Shown: positions 51,512 to 60,246, numbered from the stretch's first letter. The stretch: DNA of 64,000 bases from Ureibacillus acetophenoni (GCF_900220965.1 NZ_OBQC01000010.1:85809-149808); one strand, 5' to 3'. The notes: generated by a model from the letters alone, not told the origin. Program-made: numbers and translations.

Positions 51512-51937
51512 ATGAAATTAAATGAATTTACAATAGGAGATGTGTTTGAAACTAAATCACATAGATTAACAAAAGAAGATATTATGAGGTTTGCGAGTGA
51601 ATTTGACCCCCAATATATGCACTTAGATGAGGAAAAAGCGAAACAGGGAAGATTTGATGGAATTATAGCTTCTGGAATACATACACTCGCTATTTCATTT
51701 AAGTTATGGGTCGAAGAAGGTAGATACGGTGATGATGTTATTGCTGGAACAAAACTGAATAATATTAAATTTATAAAACCAGTTTATCCTGATGATGAAT
51801 TACATGTAATTATTAAGGTTATTGATAAGAAAGCAATAAAGAATGAAACTGGTGTCCTCACCGTACAGTTATTAACTTTCAACGATAAAGAAGATAAAGT
51901 GTTTGAAGGTGAATTATCCGCATTGGTAAAGCAATGA
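51512..51937 (+). CDS. MaoC-like hot-dog dehydratase
   Basis: 141 residues from the ATG at 51512 (AGAGGTG upstream). It has the single hot-dog MaoC domain: TKEDIMRFASEFDPQYMHLD contains the conserved Asp and His of the hydratase-2 active site (about 31-38), followed by GIIASGIHTLAISFKLWVEE and KFIKPVYPDDELHV. It likely hydrates or dehydrates a (3R)-hydroxyacyl-CoA or similar. It stands alone, with a long repeat as terminator. Confidence 0.85.
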   Translation: MKLNEFTIGDVFETKSHRLTKEDIMRFASEFDPQYMHLDEEKAKQGRFDGIIASGIHTLAISFKLWVEEGRYGDDVIAGTKLNNIKFIKPVYPDDELHVIIKVIDKKAIKNETGVLTVQLLTFNDKEDKVFEGELSALVKQ

Positions 51938-51963
51938 TAGGCTAATTGTTAATATAGGTTCTC

Positions 51964-52040
51964 AAACTAACGGAGGCATTAATCCAACAAGGGATTAATG
52001 CCCCTTTTGTTGATGTTATTGAACTAACAAGACAGATGGA
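51964..52040 (+). repeat. Dispersed terminator repeat, long form
   Basis: AAACTAACGGAGGCATTAAT, loop, perfect GGGATTAATGCC arm, CCTTTTG, then GAACTAACAAGACAG. Cores 57 bp apart. Confidence 0.88.
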
Positions 52041-52081
52041 ATACACTCTAACAATTTAATTTAATCTGATGGGGGAAGGGG

Positions 52082-52384
52082 TCATTCAGTAATACATACA
52101 ATCGGTGGTTTTGGTAAAAATTTAATTAAATTTACAACATCATTTTGGACTTTTTGCCCTGGAGTTGAAGACAATGCGTTTTGCAGAACTTCCATGTTTT
52201 CAAATTCCAGTTCTGCGATTAAATAAAGAGGTTCAGGGGAGTTTTGAGTTTGTAAGACTCTATTGATACACGCGTTTTTAAGATTCGGCACTTCACTTAC
52301 CATAGGTAAATGTATTTCTTGATAATACTTTTCGAATTCATCAATGTTCGTAGGTCTTTCATACATCACCATTACTTTTGCCAA
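52082..52384 (-). CDS. EthD-family protein
   Basis: 100 residues from a TTG with AAAGGGAGA upstream. EthD/dimeric alpha-beta barrel pattern: VMVMYERPTNIDEFEKYYQE with HLPM following (conserved His) and LYLIAELEFENMEVLQNAL. EthD proteins accompany degradation pathways, though here no pathway genes adjoin. Convergent with the MaoC gene. Confidence 0.82.
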   Translation of the reverse strand: MAKVMVMYERPTNIDEFEKYYQEIHLPMVSEVPNLKNACINRVLQTQNSPEPLYLIAELEFENMEVLQNALSSTPGQKVQNDVVNLIKFLPKPPIVCITE

Positions 52385-52555
52385 ATATCCATCTCCCTTT
52401 AAAGTTTAGTGTTACACAATCATAATATTAAAATGCAAATTTATTATGACAAAAAGTTAACCTGTTTTTAAATCAATATATTGGTAGCTTATTAACTTTA
52501 ATTGTGAATATAGAAATGATATTTTCTTGTAAAAATAAAAGCAAACCATCTTATA

Positions 52556-52592
52556 AAATTAAAAAGAAGCCGAATTCTAATAAATTCGACTC
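52556..52592 (-). terminator. Terminator of the YjcZ-like gene
   Basis: Minus strand GTCGAATT, loop, AATTCGGC, then TTCTTTTTAATTTT. Confidence 0.65.
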
Positions 52593-52651
52593 CAAATGAA
52601 TGACGAAACAACTAAAAGATAATAAATTATCTAAACGTTGAAAGTTTTAAA

Positions 52652-52783
52652 TTAATATTTATCTTTCATGAAAGATGCACCAACGATAATTAACAGGATG
52701 AATAGCACAACTAATAATACAAATTCTTTTTTGTTGTCATTGCGATCAAAAATACCGCCTACATTATTATCATAACCAGACAT
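52652..52783 (-). CDS. YjcZ-family small sporulation-type protein, 43 aa
   Basis: GGGGGTG lies 5 bases before the ATG. The peptide MSGYDNNVGGIFDRNDNKKE leads into the membrane helix FVLLVVLFILLIIVGASF, the typical YjcZ/YuzJ-family ending, with a short KDKY tail. Members are tiny single-pass proteins of spore-formers, usually expressed in sporulation. Here the Gly/Tyr-rich lead is replaced by an Asn/Asp-rich one. Function unknown. Confidence 0.8.
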   Translation of the reverse strand: MSGYDNNVGGIFDRNDNKKEFVLLVVLFILLIIVGASFMKDKY

Positions 52784-52992
52784 AAATTCACCCCCTTACA
52801 ATAAATAATTTATGAGTTATTTCTCCACTGAAATGGGTATAAATGCTGATTATTATAAATAAATTTCAAACCGGGGCAAATTGAGAAGAAATCGGAATCG
52901 ATAAACAAGCTGTATATCGGATTAACAATAGGGCTGCTATCTTAGAAGTTAGAACAAACTTGACAATACCAACAAAGACAAGGAGTGAAGTT

Positions 52993-53139
52993 ATGAAATT
53001 TCTGCTTACATCTGGAGGCATCACTAACAAAAGCATACACGCCGTACTGGTTGACATGCTGGACAAGCCGATTGCTGAATCCAACGCTCTTTGCATTCCC
53101 ACTGCGATGTATGGTTTTTGCAATAATCTCGTGGGATAA
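52993..53139 (+). pseudogene. Truncated type-1 glutamine-amidotransferase-like (peptidase E-type)
   Basis: AAGGAGTG precedes the ATG. The 48 residues begin MKFLLTSGGITNKSIHAVLV and include ALCIPTAMYGF, the N-terminal signature of the peptidase E/YgaJ-like family (S51). It then ends at a TAA (NNLVG-stop), so about three quarters of the usual 200 residues, including the catalytic Ser-His, are missing. A gene remnant. Confidence 0.72.
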
Positions 53140-53162
53140 AAATTTGAAAATAAATAGAAACA

Positions 53163-53272
53163 TTAATGAGGCATTGATCTAAGAAGGATTAATGTCTTTT
53201 TTGTTGAAGTTATGCACCAGAAGGCTTTTAGTGAATAGAATTAAAGAATGAAAGACGGGGCGTTAATTTGAA
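53163..53272 (+). repeat. Dispersed terminator repeat plus distant second core
   Basis: AATGAGGCATTGATC-TAAGAA-GGATTAATGTC and TTTTTT at 53163-53203, then a GACGGGGCGTTAATTTGAA core at 53254-53272. The second core supplies the TTG start codon of the next GNAT gene. Confidence 0.75.
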
Positions 53273-53822
53273 TAAATTCAACTACTACAAGGAAACAGAT
53301 CGACTAGTAATTAGACCTCTTGCAAAAGAGGATTATACTACCTGGTTAACAGAGTTTGAGAATAGACTTCCTTCGCAACACAAATACGATGAAGGCAAAA
53401 TCGATATGAGTATTTGTACTAAAGAATGGTTTGAAGATCTAGTGGATAACCATCAAAGAATGGCGATGGACGATAAAGTATATGTATTTGGAATCTTTCG
53501 AAAAGAGGATCATACTCATTTGGGATCAATAGATTTCTCCACACTGATGAGGGATGGTTTTCAATGGGCAAGATTTGGTTATACAATTCATAACCAATTT
53601 TGGAGACAAGGCTACGGAAAAGAAGCGGTAAAAGCAACGCTCCAGCTCGCTTTTGAAAAGCTAAATTACCATCGGATAGAAGCACACATTAACCTTGATA
53701 ACACACCTTCCATTAAATTAGCTGAAAGTGTTGGCATGCAATTTGAATGTATAAGAGAAGGGTTTATTTATGAAAATGACCAATGGACGGATCATCTTAT
53801 TTACTATATAAATACGAAGTAG
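53268..53822 (+). CDS. RimJ/RimL-type GNAT acetyltransferase
   Basis: 184 residues from a TTG that lies inside a repeat core, with GGGGCG as the only possible ribosome site. ETDRLVIRPLAKEDYTTWL at the start, RQGYGKEAVKATLQLAF as the acetyl-CoA loop (about 106-122) and RIEAHINLDNTPSIKLAE near 135-152 define Acetyltransf_3 (RimJ/RimL). Acceptors in this group are protein N-termini or small amines. A 21-residue fragment of a close relative remains at 46761. Confidence 0.85.
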   Translation: MNKFNYYKETDRLVIRPLAKEDYTTWLTEFENRLPSQHKYDEGKIDMSICTKEWFEDLVDNHQRMAMDDKVYVFGIFRKEDHTHLGSIDFSTLMRDGFQWARFGYTIHNQFWRQGYGKEAVKATLQLAFEKLNYHRIEAHINLDNTPSIKLAESVGMQFECIREGFIYENDQWTDHLIYYINTK

Positions 53823-53831
53823 TTGTTGTTG

Positions 53832-53856
53832 CACTAACCAGGCAGTTTACTTCAAG
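53832..53856 (+). repeat. Dispersed repeat, short form
   Basis: GCACTAACCAGGCAGTTTAC followed by TTCAAG, a single core after the GNAT gene. Confidence 0.65.
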
Positions 53857-53873
53857 AAGGGGGAGAGTTAATA

Positions 53874-54062
53874 ATGCCTAATTATAATTCAGAACGGGAT
53901 AAACCATTTAATGATGCAATGGAACATTTGAACAGAGTAGAGGGCTATCCTATTAGTAAAGGTGGAAATCTCCCTTTGCCGATTAAGATAATAGGCTATT
54001 TTATGTTCGGTGGAATTACTTTAATGATCCTATTAGGCTTAATTTTAAGTATCTTCAACTAG
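53874..54062 (+). CDS. Small single-pass membrane protein
   Basis: 62 residues, ATG with AAGGGGGAGA upstream. A polar N-terminal half (NSERDKPFNDAMEHLNRVEG) is followed by one hydrophobic helix (about 36-60). Similar to many small uncharacterised Bacillales proteins. Preceded by a short repeat core. Confidence 0.55.
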   Translation: MPNYNSERDKPFNDAMEHLNRVEGYPISKGGNLPLPIKIIGYFMFGGITLMILLGLILSIFN

Positions 54063-54127
54063 AGTAGTTGAACAATCCGTCAATCAATTACATAGAAATG
54101 TTATACTTTCAAAAAGGAGGAATTCTG

Positions 54128-54436
54128 GTGATATTAGAAGCTGCTTTACTCCATGTTAAGAAAGGCATGGAAGAAGAATATGAAGAAGCATTTCGTACCG
54201 CATCAAAAATTATATCTTCTATGAAAGGGTATATATCTCATGAATTACAGCGTTGTATTGAAGTTGAGGGGAAATATTTACTACTGGTAAAGTGGGAAAC
54301 ATTAGAAGACCATACAGTCGGATTTAGACAATCAAACGAGTATCAAGAGTGGAAAAACCAATTGCATCATTTTTATGACCCATTTCCAACAGTAGAACAT
54401 TTTGAGAAGGTTAAACTTCAACAACTGAGGCGTTAA
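54128..54436 (+). CDS. Antibiotic biosynthesis monooxygenase (ABM) domain protein
   Basis: 102 residues from the GTG at 54128 (AAGGAGG 8 bases upstream). ABM/YgiN-like fold: ILEAALLHVKKGMEEEYEEA, ISSMKGYISHELQRC and KYLLLVKWETLEDHTVGFR. Likely a small dimeric enzyme acting on a quinone or other ligand, or a reactive-species protein. The last residues are encoded by a repeat copy that overlaps the stop. Confidence 0.82.
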   Translation: MILEAALLHVKKGMEEEYEEAFRTASKIISSMKGYISHELQRCIEVEGKYLLLVKWETLEDHTVGFRQSNEYQEWKNQLHHFYDPFPTVEHFEKVKLQQLRR

Positions 54437-54490
54437 TCCAAGAAGGTTTAAGGATCTTTTTTGAATTTATTATACGATCGAGGCAAGAAT
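54424..54490 (+). repeat. Dispersed terminator repeat, worn long form
   Basis: CTGAGGCGTTAATCC-AAGAA-GGTTTAAGGATC, TTTTTT, then TACGATCGAGGCAAG. It overlaps the 3' end of the ABM gene. Confidence 0.72.
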
Positions 54491-54558
54491 ACTGAAAAAT
54501 TAGGCTTTAAAAGTAAACTGAAGTAATAATAGAAAAATTTTATAGGCGGTGTAAAGTA

Positions 54559-55050
54559 ATGGACAACTATCCCATTGTGAAACAATATTCAAATGAGTAC
54601 CAAATTCAAGTAGTCGATTTAATTCTTCATATTCAGCAACAAGAATATAACATCGAGATTACGAAGGATGACCAACCTGATTTGTTTACGATAGAAGATT
54701 TTTACCAGAAGGGGAATGGGAACTTTTGGGTGGCTTTATATGATGAAAAAGTAGTAGGTACAATCAGTATTTTAGACATAGGAAATAATCAAGTTGCATT
54801 AAGAAAAATGTTTGTAGATAAAGAATTCAGAGGATCGAAATTTAAGACTGCCACTCTTTTATTACATAATGCAATCAATTGGGCAAAAAATCGTTCAGTA
54901 CAAACAATCTATCTTGGAACAACACCACAATTTTTAGCTGCCCATAGATTTTACGAAAAAAACGGCTTTACCAGTATTGATCAGCAAGAGTTACCTGAAA
55001 ATTTCCCAGTATTAAATGTTGATAAAAAGTTTTATAAATTTTCGTTGTAA
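54559..55050 (+). CDS. GNAT-family N-acetyltransferase
   Basis: 163 residues; ATG with AGGCGG upstream. YSNEYQIQVVDLILHIQQQE opens a GNAT domain with FRGSKFKTATLLLHNAI at the acetyl-CoA loop (altered, Gly-poor) and AHRFYEKNGFTSI near the C-terminus. The weak loop leaves cofactor affinity uncertain. Related to PhnO-like enzymes. A terminator follows. Confidence 0.82.
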   Translation: MDNYPIVKQYSNEYQIQVVDLILHIQQQEYNIEITKDDQPDLFTIEDFYQKGNGNFWVALYDEKVVGTISILDIGNNQVALRKMFVDKEFRGSKFKTATLLLHNAINWAKNRSVQTIYLGTTPQFLAAHRFYEKNGFTSIDQQELPENFPVLNVDKKFYKFSL

Positions 55051-55087
55051 TAGGATTTTTAATTACTGCTTAATAAACTGGCGGTAG

Positions 55088-55116
55088 CGTTTCTACAATC
55101 TGTGGAGACGTTTTTT
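55088..55116 (+). terminator. Terminator of the GNAT gene
   Basis: CGTTTCTACA-ATC-TGTGGAGACG then TTTTTT. Confidence 0.85.
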
Positions 55117-55211
55117 CAATAGATAGGGGCTTGACTAATCTTGAAGTATTTCTAATTTAATATTTAATTTATTTCGAGTAATTGAAGTTGGTTTGTGAAG
55201 GATTGCACTTA

Positions 55212-55290
55212 AACTAACGAGGGCGTTGATCCATGAAGGATTAATGCCCTTTTTGATGAAGTTATTGTACTAACGGGGCAGGTTAGTTAA
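55212..55290 (+). repeat. Dispersed terminator repeat, best-preserved long form
   Basis: AACTAACGAGGGCGTTGATC, C-ATGAA loop, GGATTAATGCCC, TTTTTG, then GTACTAACGGGGCAGGTTAG. Cores 56 bp apart. This copy does not directly follow a gene; the preceding GNAT has its own terminator, which suggests that a gene once lay between. Confidence 0.9.
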
Positions 55291-55430
55291 AGAATCGTCT
55301 TTAGCTCTTATTCAATAATCGGGACATCTCCTGGCGCACTTAATCAAAGTTAGATATTTATGTTAATGTAAAGTGTAGATTATCAAAACTTTAATGAAGC
55401 GAGTAAACTGAAAGTGGTGGGGATTTAATA

Positions 55431-55721
55431 ATGAAGGAGAAAATTCTAGATTTTCTATTTAATGAGAATAAGTACAGATTTATTAAATTTTTGTTTATAC
55501 TACTATTTTTTATAATAGCATTCATTATAGGTAATAACCTTAGTGACTTTAATCAAGTTTATATTGTTTACTATGTTCCTGTATTAACCCTTGTTTTGGT
55601 AATATCCATCATTAGAGTAACGTGGTACAACAAGAAATATAACATCAAGACACGTATAATCGATAAGGTACAGCCTTTAATAATGGTTTTACTCATAGTC
55701 GTTTTTTTCTATTTTGGATGA
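55431..55721 (+). CDS. Three-TM membrane protein
   Basis: 96 residues; ATG preceded by GTGGGGAT. Helices at about 19-36, 45-64 and 79-95, with a basic middle loop (RVTWYNKKYNIKTR). Family unknown. A bidirectional terminator follows. Confidence 0.55.
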   Translation: MKEKILDFLFNENKYRFIKFLFILLFFIIAFIIGNNLSDFNQVYIVYYVPVLTLVLVISIIRVTWYNKKYNIKTRIIDKVQPLIMVLLIVVFFYFG

Positions 55722-55734
55722 AGTAAATATTTTA

Positions 55735-55773
55735 AAAATAGAACTCCCAAAAATGGGTAGTTCTATTTTTATT
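55735..55773. terminator. Bidirectional terminator
   Basis: AAAATAGAACT-CCC...GGG-AGTTCTATTTT, T-rich on both sides, between convergent genes. Confidence 0.85.
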
Positions 55774-56188
55774 TATACAATTCCTTATATAAAACATATT
55801 TTAAAGCAGAAATTTCATCTTCGGACAGTTTACCTTCGATTTCTGATAATAATTCATCCGGATTAATTGAGCCATTTTGGGCTTGTTCCTGAATATCAAG
55901 TAAACGATTAACGCCTACTTTTTTTATGACCACACGTGTAGCTTCTTCCTTCGTTTGGAAGGGAAGAGTATCCGGATTTGTAGATGCTACCTCATTTACA
56001 ACTTCTTGAAGCTTCGGATCATTCTCAATATAAGATTTTATTTCTTCTAAATCTTCGGTAGTTAAATTCGATTTCACTGTATCGATTATTTTTTCGGAAG
56101 CGATATTTGTTCCAAAATGCCACACAGCATAACCAGCTGCTCCGAGTAAAACAAGAATCATTACGGTAATTGTTAAAAACTTTTTCAT
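55769..56188 (-). CDS. Secreted or membrane-anchored helical protein
   Basis: 139 residues from the ATG at 56188 (AGGAGTGA 7 bases upstream). One N-terminal hydrophobic segment (about 3-25), then a helical domain rich in Glu/Asp/Lys (TTEDLEEIKSYIENDPKLQE, KLSEDEISALKYVLYKE). No lipobox. The product is likely a membrane-anchored extracytoplasmic protein. Family unrecognised; similar proteins in Bacillus are uncharacterised. Confidence 0.65.
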   Translation of the reverse strand: MKKFLTITVMILVLLGAAGYAVWHFGTNIASEKIIDTVKSNLTTEDLEEIKSYIENDPKLQEVVNEVASTNPDTLPFQTKEEATRVVIKKVGVNRLLDIQEQAQNGSINPDELLSEIEGKLSEDEISALKYVLYKELYK

Positions 56189-56481
56189 CCACTCACTCCT
56201 GACAATTTGAATATAGCACAACTACTCAAAAACCACGAAGAAAAAATAGTTCTATTCATGCTTTAATTACTATTAATTTAGAACCTAGAACAATTAGTTT
56301 TCACCCTATATATAAATAGCATTACTTTGTATGGACAATAAATTTAATAGATAAAGTTATTGCCGCTTTTACTCTTTAGTCAAATTACCAAGCTTGTTGT
56401 CATGTATGAAAACTCTGTCTGAAGTAAGATAAAAGCTCGAATTGTTCGAATTTTTTTAATCCTTAATTATCTCTATCGTTA

Positions 56482-56509
56482 TTGACATTATGCAATTACG
56501 TGCTAGAAT
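56482..56509 (+). promoter_or_regulatory. SigA-type promoter of the antiporter gene
   Basis: TTGACA, 16-base spacer, TAGAAT, about 70 bases before the antiporter start. The rest of the 56,189-56,578 gap shows nothing further. Confidence 0.55.
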
Positions 56510-56578
56510 GAAAAAACAACTTTGTCACGTTGAAGCGTTGAAGTTTAAAGCGTGAAATTAACATCTAGGAGCAAGCAT

Positions 56579-57955
56579 ATGTTTTCTATTGAGGCAAAAT
56601 CAAAACCGTCAGTATTCGAAGCATTATTCATTGTAATAATAGTCATTTCAGTTATTTCTAGCGCGATTGGTAAGCTTGGTAGTGTACCACATATCCCGAT
56701 CCTTTTCTCCATCATTCTTCTCATTTTTTACGGTTTGCTTAAACGTGTGCCATTTAAAGTGTTGGAAGAAAGTATGCGATCTGGAGCCATTACAGGAATA
56801 GGAGCTATTTATATCTTCTTTTTAATAGGTATTCTGATTAGTAGCTGGATTGTAAGCGGTACGATACCAACGCTTTTATATATGGGTTTTTCTCTCGTAT
56901 CGGCTAGTTTCTTTTATGCGATTGTATTTATTATTACAGCAATTATCGGTACAGCGATTGGGAGTTCATTGACGACTGTAGCTACAATTGGGGTTGCTTT
57001 TGTAAGTATCGCAGGTGCCATTGATGCATCGCTTGTCTTGACGGCTGGCGCTATTGTATCCGGAGCGTTTTTTGGCGATAAAATGTCTCCATTGTCAGAC
57101 ACAACAAATCTAGCAGCGAGTATCGTCAATATTGATTTATTTGAACATATTAAAAATATGAGTTGGACAACGATTCCTGCGTTTTTAATTAGCGGTGTCC
57201 TATATGCGGTTTTATCCCCTTCAGTTGAAGGTGTAAATAATACGAACATTGCTTTCTATCAGACTAGTTTACAAGCTACAAATCTTGTCCATTGGTATGC
57301 GATCGTGCCACTCCTAGTCTTGATTGTTTGCACATTCAAAAAAGTGCCGGCATTTTTAACGCTAACGGTTAGTTCCCTTGTAGCGCTTTTCTTATCAATA
57401 TTTCATACATCTTTATCAATTAGTGATTACAGTGCCATTTTATATAGTGGTTATGTTTCTGAAACTGGGGTTGAAGTAATTGATTCACTTTTAACTCGTG
57501 GTGGAATCAGTAGTATGTTCTTTACAATTATGCTTGTGGTGCTTAGCCTGAGCATGGGTGGGTTATTGTTTGGCTTAGGTATTATTCAAACTTTGCTTAG
57601 CAAAATTGAAAGTTTATTAAAATCAATAGGTGCATTGATTACAGGGACGGCTTTTACTGCAATTGGAATTAATATTGTAGTTGGAGAACAGTATTTATCG
57701 ATTTTATTAACAGGGGATGCCTTTAAGCAACAATATAAAGAACTAGGCTTACATCCGAAAAATTTAAGCCGGGTAATGGAAGATGCAGGTACAGTCGTTA
57801 ATCCGCTTGTCCCTTGGAGTGTTTGTGGTTTATTTATTGCCTCGATGCTTAACGTTTCCGTAATCGACTATCTGCCTTTTGCGTTCTTTTGCTTACTAAG
57901 CCCAATCCTTACAATAATTTTTGGATGGTTAAACCTGACAATATCAAGAAACTAA
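56579..57955 (+). CDS. nhaC: Na+/H+ antiporter, NhaC family
   Basis: 458 residues from the ATG at 56579 (AGGAGC 7 bases upstream; the GTG at 56552 lies before that site). About 11-12 hydrophobic segments. The NhaC signature GAFFGDKMSPLSDTTNLAAS near 166-185 and GTAFTAIGINIVVGEQY, MEDAGTVVNPLVPW in the second half are diagnostic of the NhaC/DcuC antiporter superfamily. NhaC exchanges Na+ for H+; the MleN malate-lactate branch is the alternative within it. Monocistronic with a terminator. Confidence 0.87.
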   Translation: MFSIEAKSKPSVFEALFIVIIVISVISSAIGKLGSVPHIPILFSIILLIFYGLLKRVPFKVLEESMRSGAITGIGAIYIFFLIGILISSWIVSGTIPTLLYMGFSLVSASFFYAIVFIITAIIGTAIGSSLTTVATIGVAFVSIAGAIDASLVLTAGAIVSGAFFGDKMSPLSDTTNLAASIVNIDLFEHIKNMSWTTIPAFLISGVLYAVLSPSVEGVNNTNIAFYQTSLQATNLVHWYAIVPLLVLIVCTFKKVPAFLTLTVSSLVALFLSIFHTSLSISDYSAILYSGYVSETGVEVIDSLLTRGGISSMFFTIMLVVLSLSMGGLLFGLGIIQTLLSKIESLLKSIGALITGTAFTAIGINIVVGEQYLSILLTGDAFKQQYKELGLHPKNLSRVMEDAGTVVNPLVPWSVCGLFIASMLNVSVIDYLPFAFFCLLSPILTIIFGWLNLTISRN

Positions 57956-57969
57956 ACATACTAACATTC

Positions 57970-58008
57970 GTAGTACAAACCAAGGCCATGGTTCGTACTA
58001 CTTTTTTA
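57970..58008 (+). terminator. Terminator of the antiporter gene
   Basis: GTAGTACAAACCA/TGGTTCGTACTAC with one mismatch, then TTTTTTAT. Confidence 0.9.
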
Positions 58009-58045
58009 TAGTAGAAATGAAGGAAGTAGAACAGCCTCTGGGATC

Positions 58046-58110
58046 AGGCATTGATCCAAGAAGGATTAGTGCCCATTTTGTTGAAATTATTGAACTATCG
58101 AGGCATATAA
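58046..58110 (+). repeat. Dispersed terminator repeat, long form
   Basis: CAGGCATTGATCC-AAGAA-GGATTAGTGCCC, ATTTTG, then GAACTATCGAGGCATATAAT. As at 55212, it lies beyond a separate terminator, not directly behind a gene. Confidence 0.82.
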
Positions 58111-58155
58111 TTGATACACTTTAAAAGATATCAATTGGTTCTTTTTTTACAAATA

Positions 58156-58686
58156 CTAATCCCAGATCCTCCTTACATAATAGTTACCATTTTTCACCTT
58201 CACTTCGTAGACATCTGGGTGCGAAAATCCTGCCCATTCTTTTAGCCCCTGCATGCCATGAACTTGCATCAATAAAAGCCCCAATGTATTGCGATGTGTA
58301 GTCAACACAGTGCCGTCTTTTGCTGTCTCAAAAACTTCCATTCCGCTTTTGGCAATTTCTCGGCTCGATACACCTCCTGCCATTTTCAGCTCCCTGTCCG
58401 AAACGGATTCTTTGATGCGTTCTAGCCAGTCGTTTAAATTTTTCGAAATCAGTTTGTGTTCAGAAAGCCGCTCATCAATTTCTACTTGAAGGCCTAGGCT
58501 GTCTGCTGTTGGCTGGATGGATTGAATCGCTCTTGTGAAAGGGCTAGAAATGATGTGCTTAATATTCCGCTTTTCAAAAAAGCGCATAAGCTCTTTCGCT
58601 TGTTTTTTTCCCTCTTCAGTCAATTCCGCCTGCATCTCTTGTCCTGCAGCCTGGCAATGTCTGACCAGATATACTGTTTTGTCCAT
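58156..58686 (-). CDS. Histidine phosphatase-family protein
   Basis: 176 residues; ATG with GGAGCGA upstream. The family RHG motif is RHC here (YLVRHCQAAG, about 6-15), followed by a SSPFTRAIQSIQPTA core arginine and a C-terminal LTTHRNTLGLLLM in place of the usual GHG. Phospho-His9 is retained, so phosphatase activity is possible (SixA/phosphoglycerate mutase fold). Substrate unknown. Confidence 0.83.
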   Translation of the reverse strand: MDKTVYLVRHCQAAGQEMQAELTEEGKKQAKELMRFFEKRNIKHIISSPFTRAIQSIQPTADSLGLQVEIDERLSEHKLISKNLNDWLERIKESVSDRELKMAGGVSSREIAKSGMEVFETAKDGTVLTTHRNTLGLLLMQVHGMQGLKEWAGFSHPDVYEVKVKNGNYYVRRIWD

Positions 58687-58883
58687 TTGTCTCGCTCCTA
58701 ATTACTTTTTCGTTTTCACCAAATAATTAACAAAAAATTCTTCAGATTTAGACCACTTTGCAACTTATCATAGCCCTTTTTATTTACCTACGTTGTTTGG
58801 GATTCATTTGTTAATTTCTCCTTCATTAGTTGAATCCATACCATTCCCCATATATCTTGTAGACTTAAAGTTAAGTCGTACTA

Positions 58884-58945
58884 TTTGATTTAAGAAGGAT
58901 TAATCCCCATTTGTGTTGAAGTTATTGAACTAACAAGGTAATTTA
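58884..58945 (+). repeat. Dispersed repeat, degenerate
   Basis: TTTGATTT-AAGAA-GGATTAATCCCC then TTGAACTAACAAGGTAATTT. The first hairpin arm is lost. The rest of the 58,687-58,997 gap shows no gene. Confidence 0.6.
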
Positions 58946-58997
58946 ATGTAACAGAATATTCCAGTCTATAGTTAAATAAATTGAAGAGGTAGAAAAT

Positions 58998-59441
58998 ATG
59001 AAATCAAACTTAATGCTAATAATTTTATCATTGCTCTTTTTACTTGTTGGTTGTAATGAAATTAGTAAAGAAACAGCTCATTATCCAGAAGATGCCTTGA
59101 AAAATATAGAAGTTGGTAACAAAGAAAGAGAAATAATTATATATGGTTCTCATAAAGTAAACGAAGATTTAGTGTTATTTGTCTTTAGAGGGGTAATGAA
59201 TGATAAGGATGTCTGGATTGCTGATGTTCATAAAGATGATGGTCAATGGGTAGCAAAAGAAATAGTTCAAATGAATGGACCGTTTAAAGGAAAGGGTAAC
59301 ATTCAAACAGTAGTTACTAATGACGAATTTGGATATGAAGTAGGTTATATCGAAAGTAATAATTCCGAAACTGATGATTTAAATATTATTGAAATAGAAG
59401 GAATTGAAGATTGGAAAATTTGGATTAAAAAAAAGTTGTAA
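58998..59441 (+). CDS. Lipoprotein of unknown function
   Basis: 147 residues; ATG with GAAGAGGT upstream. The signal sequence ends in the lipobox LLVGC (Cys about 19). Mature domain has beta-strand rhythm (REIIIYGSHKVNEDLVLFVF, DVWIADVHKDDGQWVA), like small Bacillales lipoproteins that bind cell-surface components. Function unknown. A weak repeat-like hairpin follows. Confidence 0.7.
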   Translation: MKSNLMLIILSLLFLLVGCNEISKETAHYPEDALKNIEVGNKEREIIIYGSHKVNEDLVLFVFRGVMNDKDVWIADVHKDDGQWVAKEIVQMNGPFKGKGNIQTVVTNDEFGYEVGYIESNNSETDDLNIIEIEGIEDWKIWIKKKL

Positions 59442-59471
59442 ATCCATAATTTAACAAAAATGATAACTGGG

Positions 59472-59498
59472 GCGTTTCTTAAAAAGGAATGCTCTTTT
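59472..59498 (+). terminator. Weak terminator, repeat-like
   Basis: GGGGCGTTTCTT-AAAA-AGGAATGCTC then TTTTC, with the ACTGGGGC lead of a repeat core. Confidence 0.55.
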
Positions 59499-59577
59499 CA
59501 TATCCAAGATTGAATAATCTTGATACATCCCACTAAGGGCAGATTGAAACAGAGCTTTAGAAAAGGAGTTGTATAAA

Positions 59578-60246
59578 ATGAGTGAAAATAAAGTTACTGA
59601 AATAAAACGCTCATCAAAAGCAGAAAACATTCTATCTCAGATCAATAGCAATACAAAACTAGGCGACTTACGTAAAATTGCGAAAGAAATCAAAAAAGAC
59701 CACGAACTAGCTATGGAACTTTGGTCAACCGAAGAATATTTGCCTAGACTATTAGCAATCTTAATTATGGATAAAAAACTGCTTTCACAAGATGTGCTAA
59801 ATCAACTTGATCAAGATATGCAAATTCACACTGTAGATGAGCGAAATAATTTGATGGATTGGTTAATGGCTAATCAGCTTATGAAAGACAAGAAGTTAAT
59901 TTCATTGCTGGAGTCATGGGAAAATAGCCCTTCTGCTCTACAAAGACGAACTTTCTGGTATTATCAAGCGCGATTGAGATGGACTGGACAAACACCACCT
60001 GAAAACACAGAAGATTTACTATCTGCAATAGAAGCGAGTATTGCGCAGGAAGTACCGGAAGTTCAATGGGCTATGAATTTCACCGCAGGCTGGATAGGCG
60101 TTTATGATGAAAAGAATCGTGAACGTTGTATTAAAATAGGTGAGAAAACGGGTCTTTACAAAGGTGATTTCGTATCAAAAGGATGTACTCCAAACTATTT
60201 GCCAGAGTTCATTACGATGGAAGTGAACAAACGACAGAAGAAATAG
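59578..60246 (+). CDS. DNA alkylation repair-like HEAT protein (AlkD family)
   Basis: 222 residues from the ATG at 59578 (AAGGAG 11 bases upstream). The helical repeat pattern LGDLRKIAKEIKKDHELAME, LAILIMDKKLL and SALQRRTFWYYQARLRW resembles the AlkD/AlkC-like DNA alkylation repair family, which lifts 3-alkyl adducts without base flipping. The C-terminal part (VQWAMNFTAGWIGVYDEKNR) fits the YhaZ-type branch. Catalytic Asp and Trp positions are not certain here. Confidence 0.75.
   Translation: MSENKVTEIKRSSKAENILSQINSNTKLGDLRKIAKEIKKDHELAMELWSTEEYLPRLLAILIMDKKLLSQDVLNQLDQDMQIHTVDERNNLMDWLMANQLMKDKKLISLLESWENSPSALQRRTFWYYQARLRWTGQTPPENTEDLLSAIEASIAQEVPEVQWAMNFTAGWIGVYDEKNRERCIKIGEKTGLYKGDFVSKGCTPNYLPEFITMEVNKRQKK

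Noticed and set aside
52866..53163. Two minus-strand frames over the peptidase-E stub
   Set aside because: Shadows of the plus-strand remnant, which has a ribosome site and family motifs.
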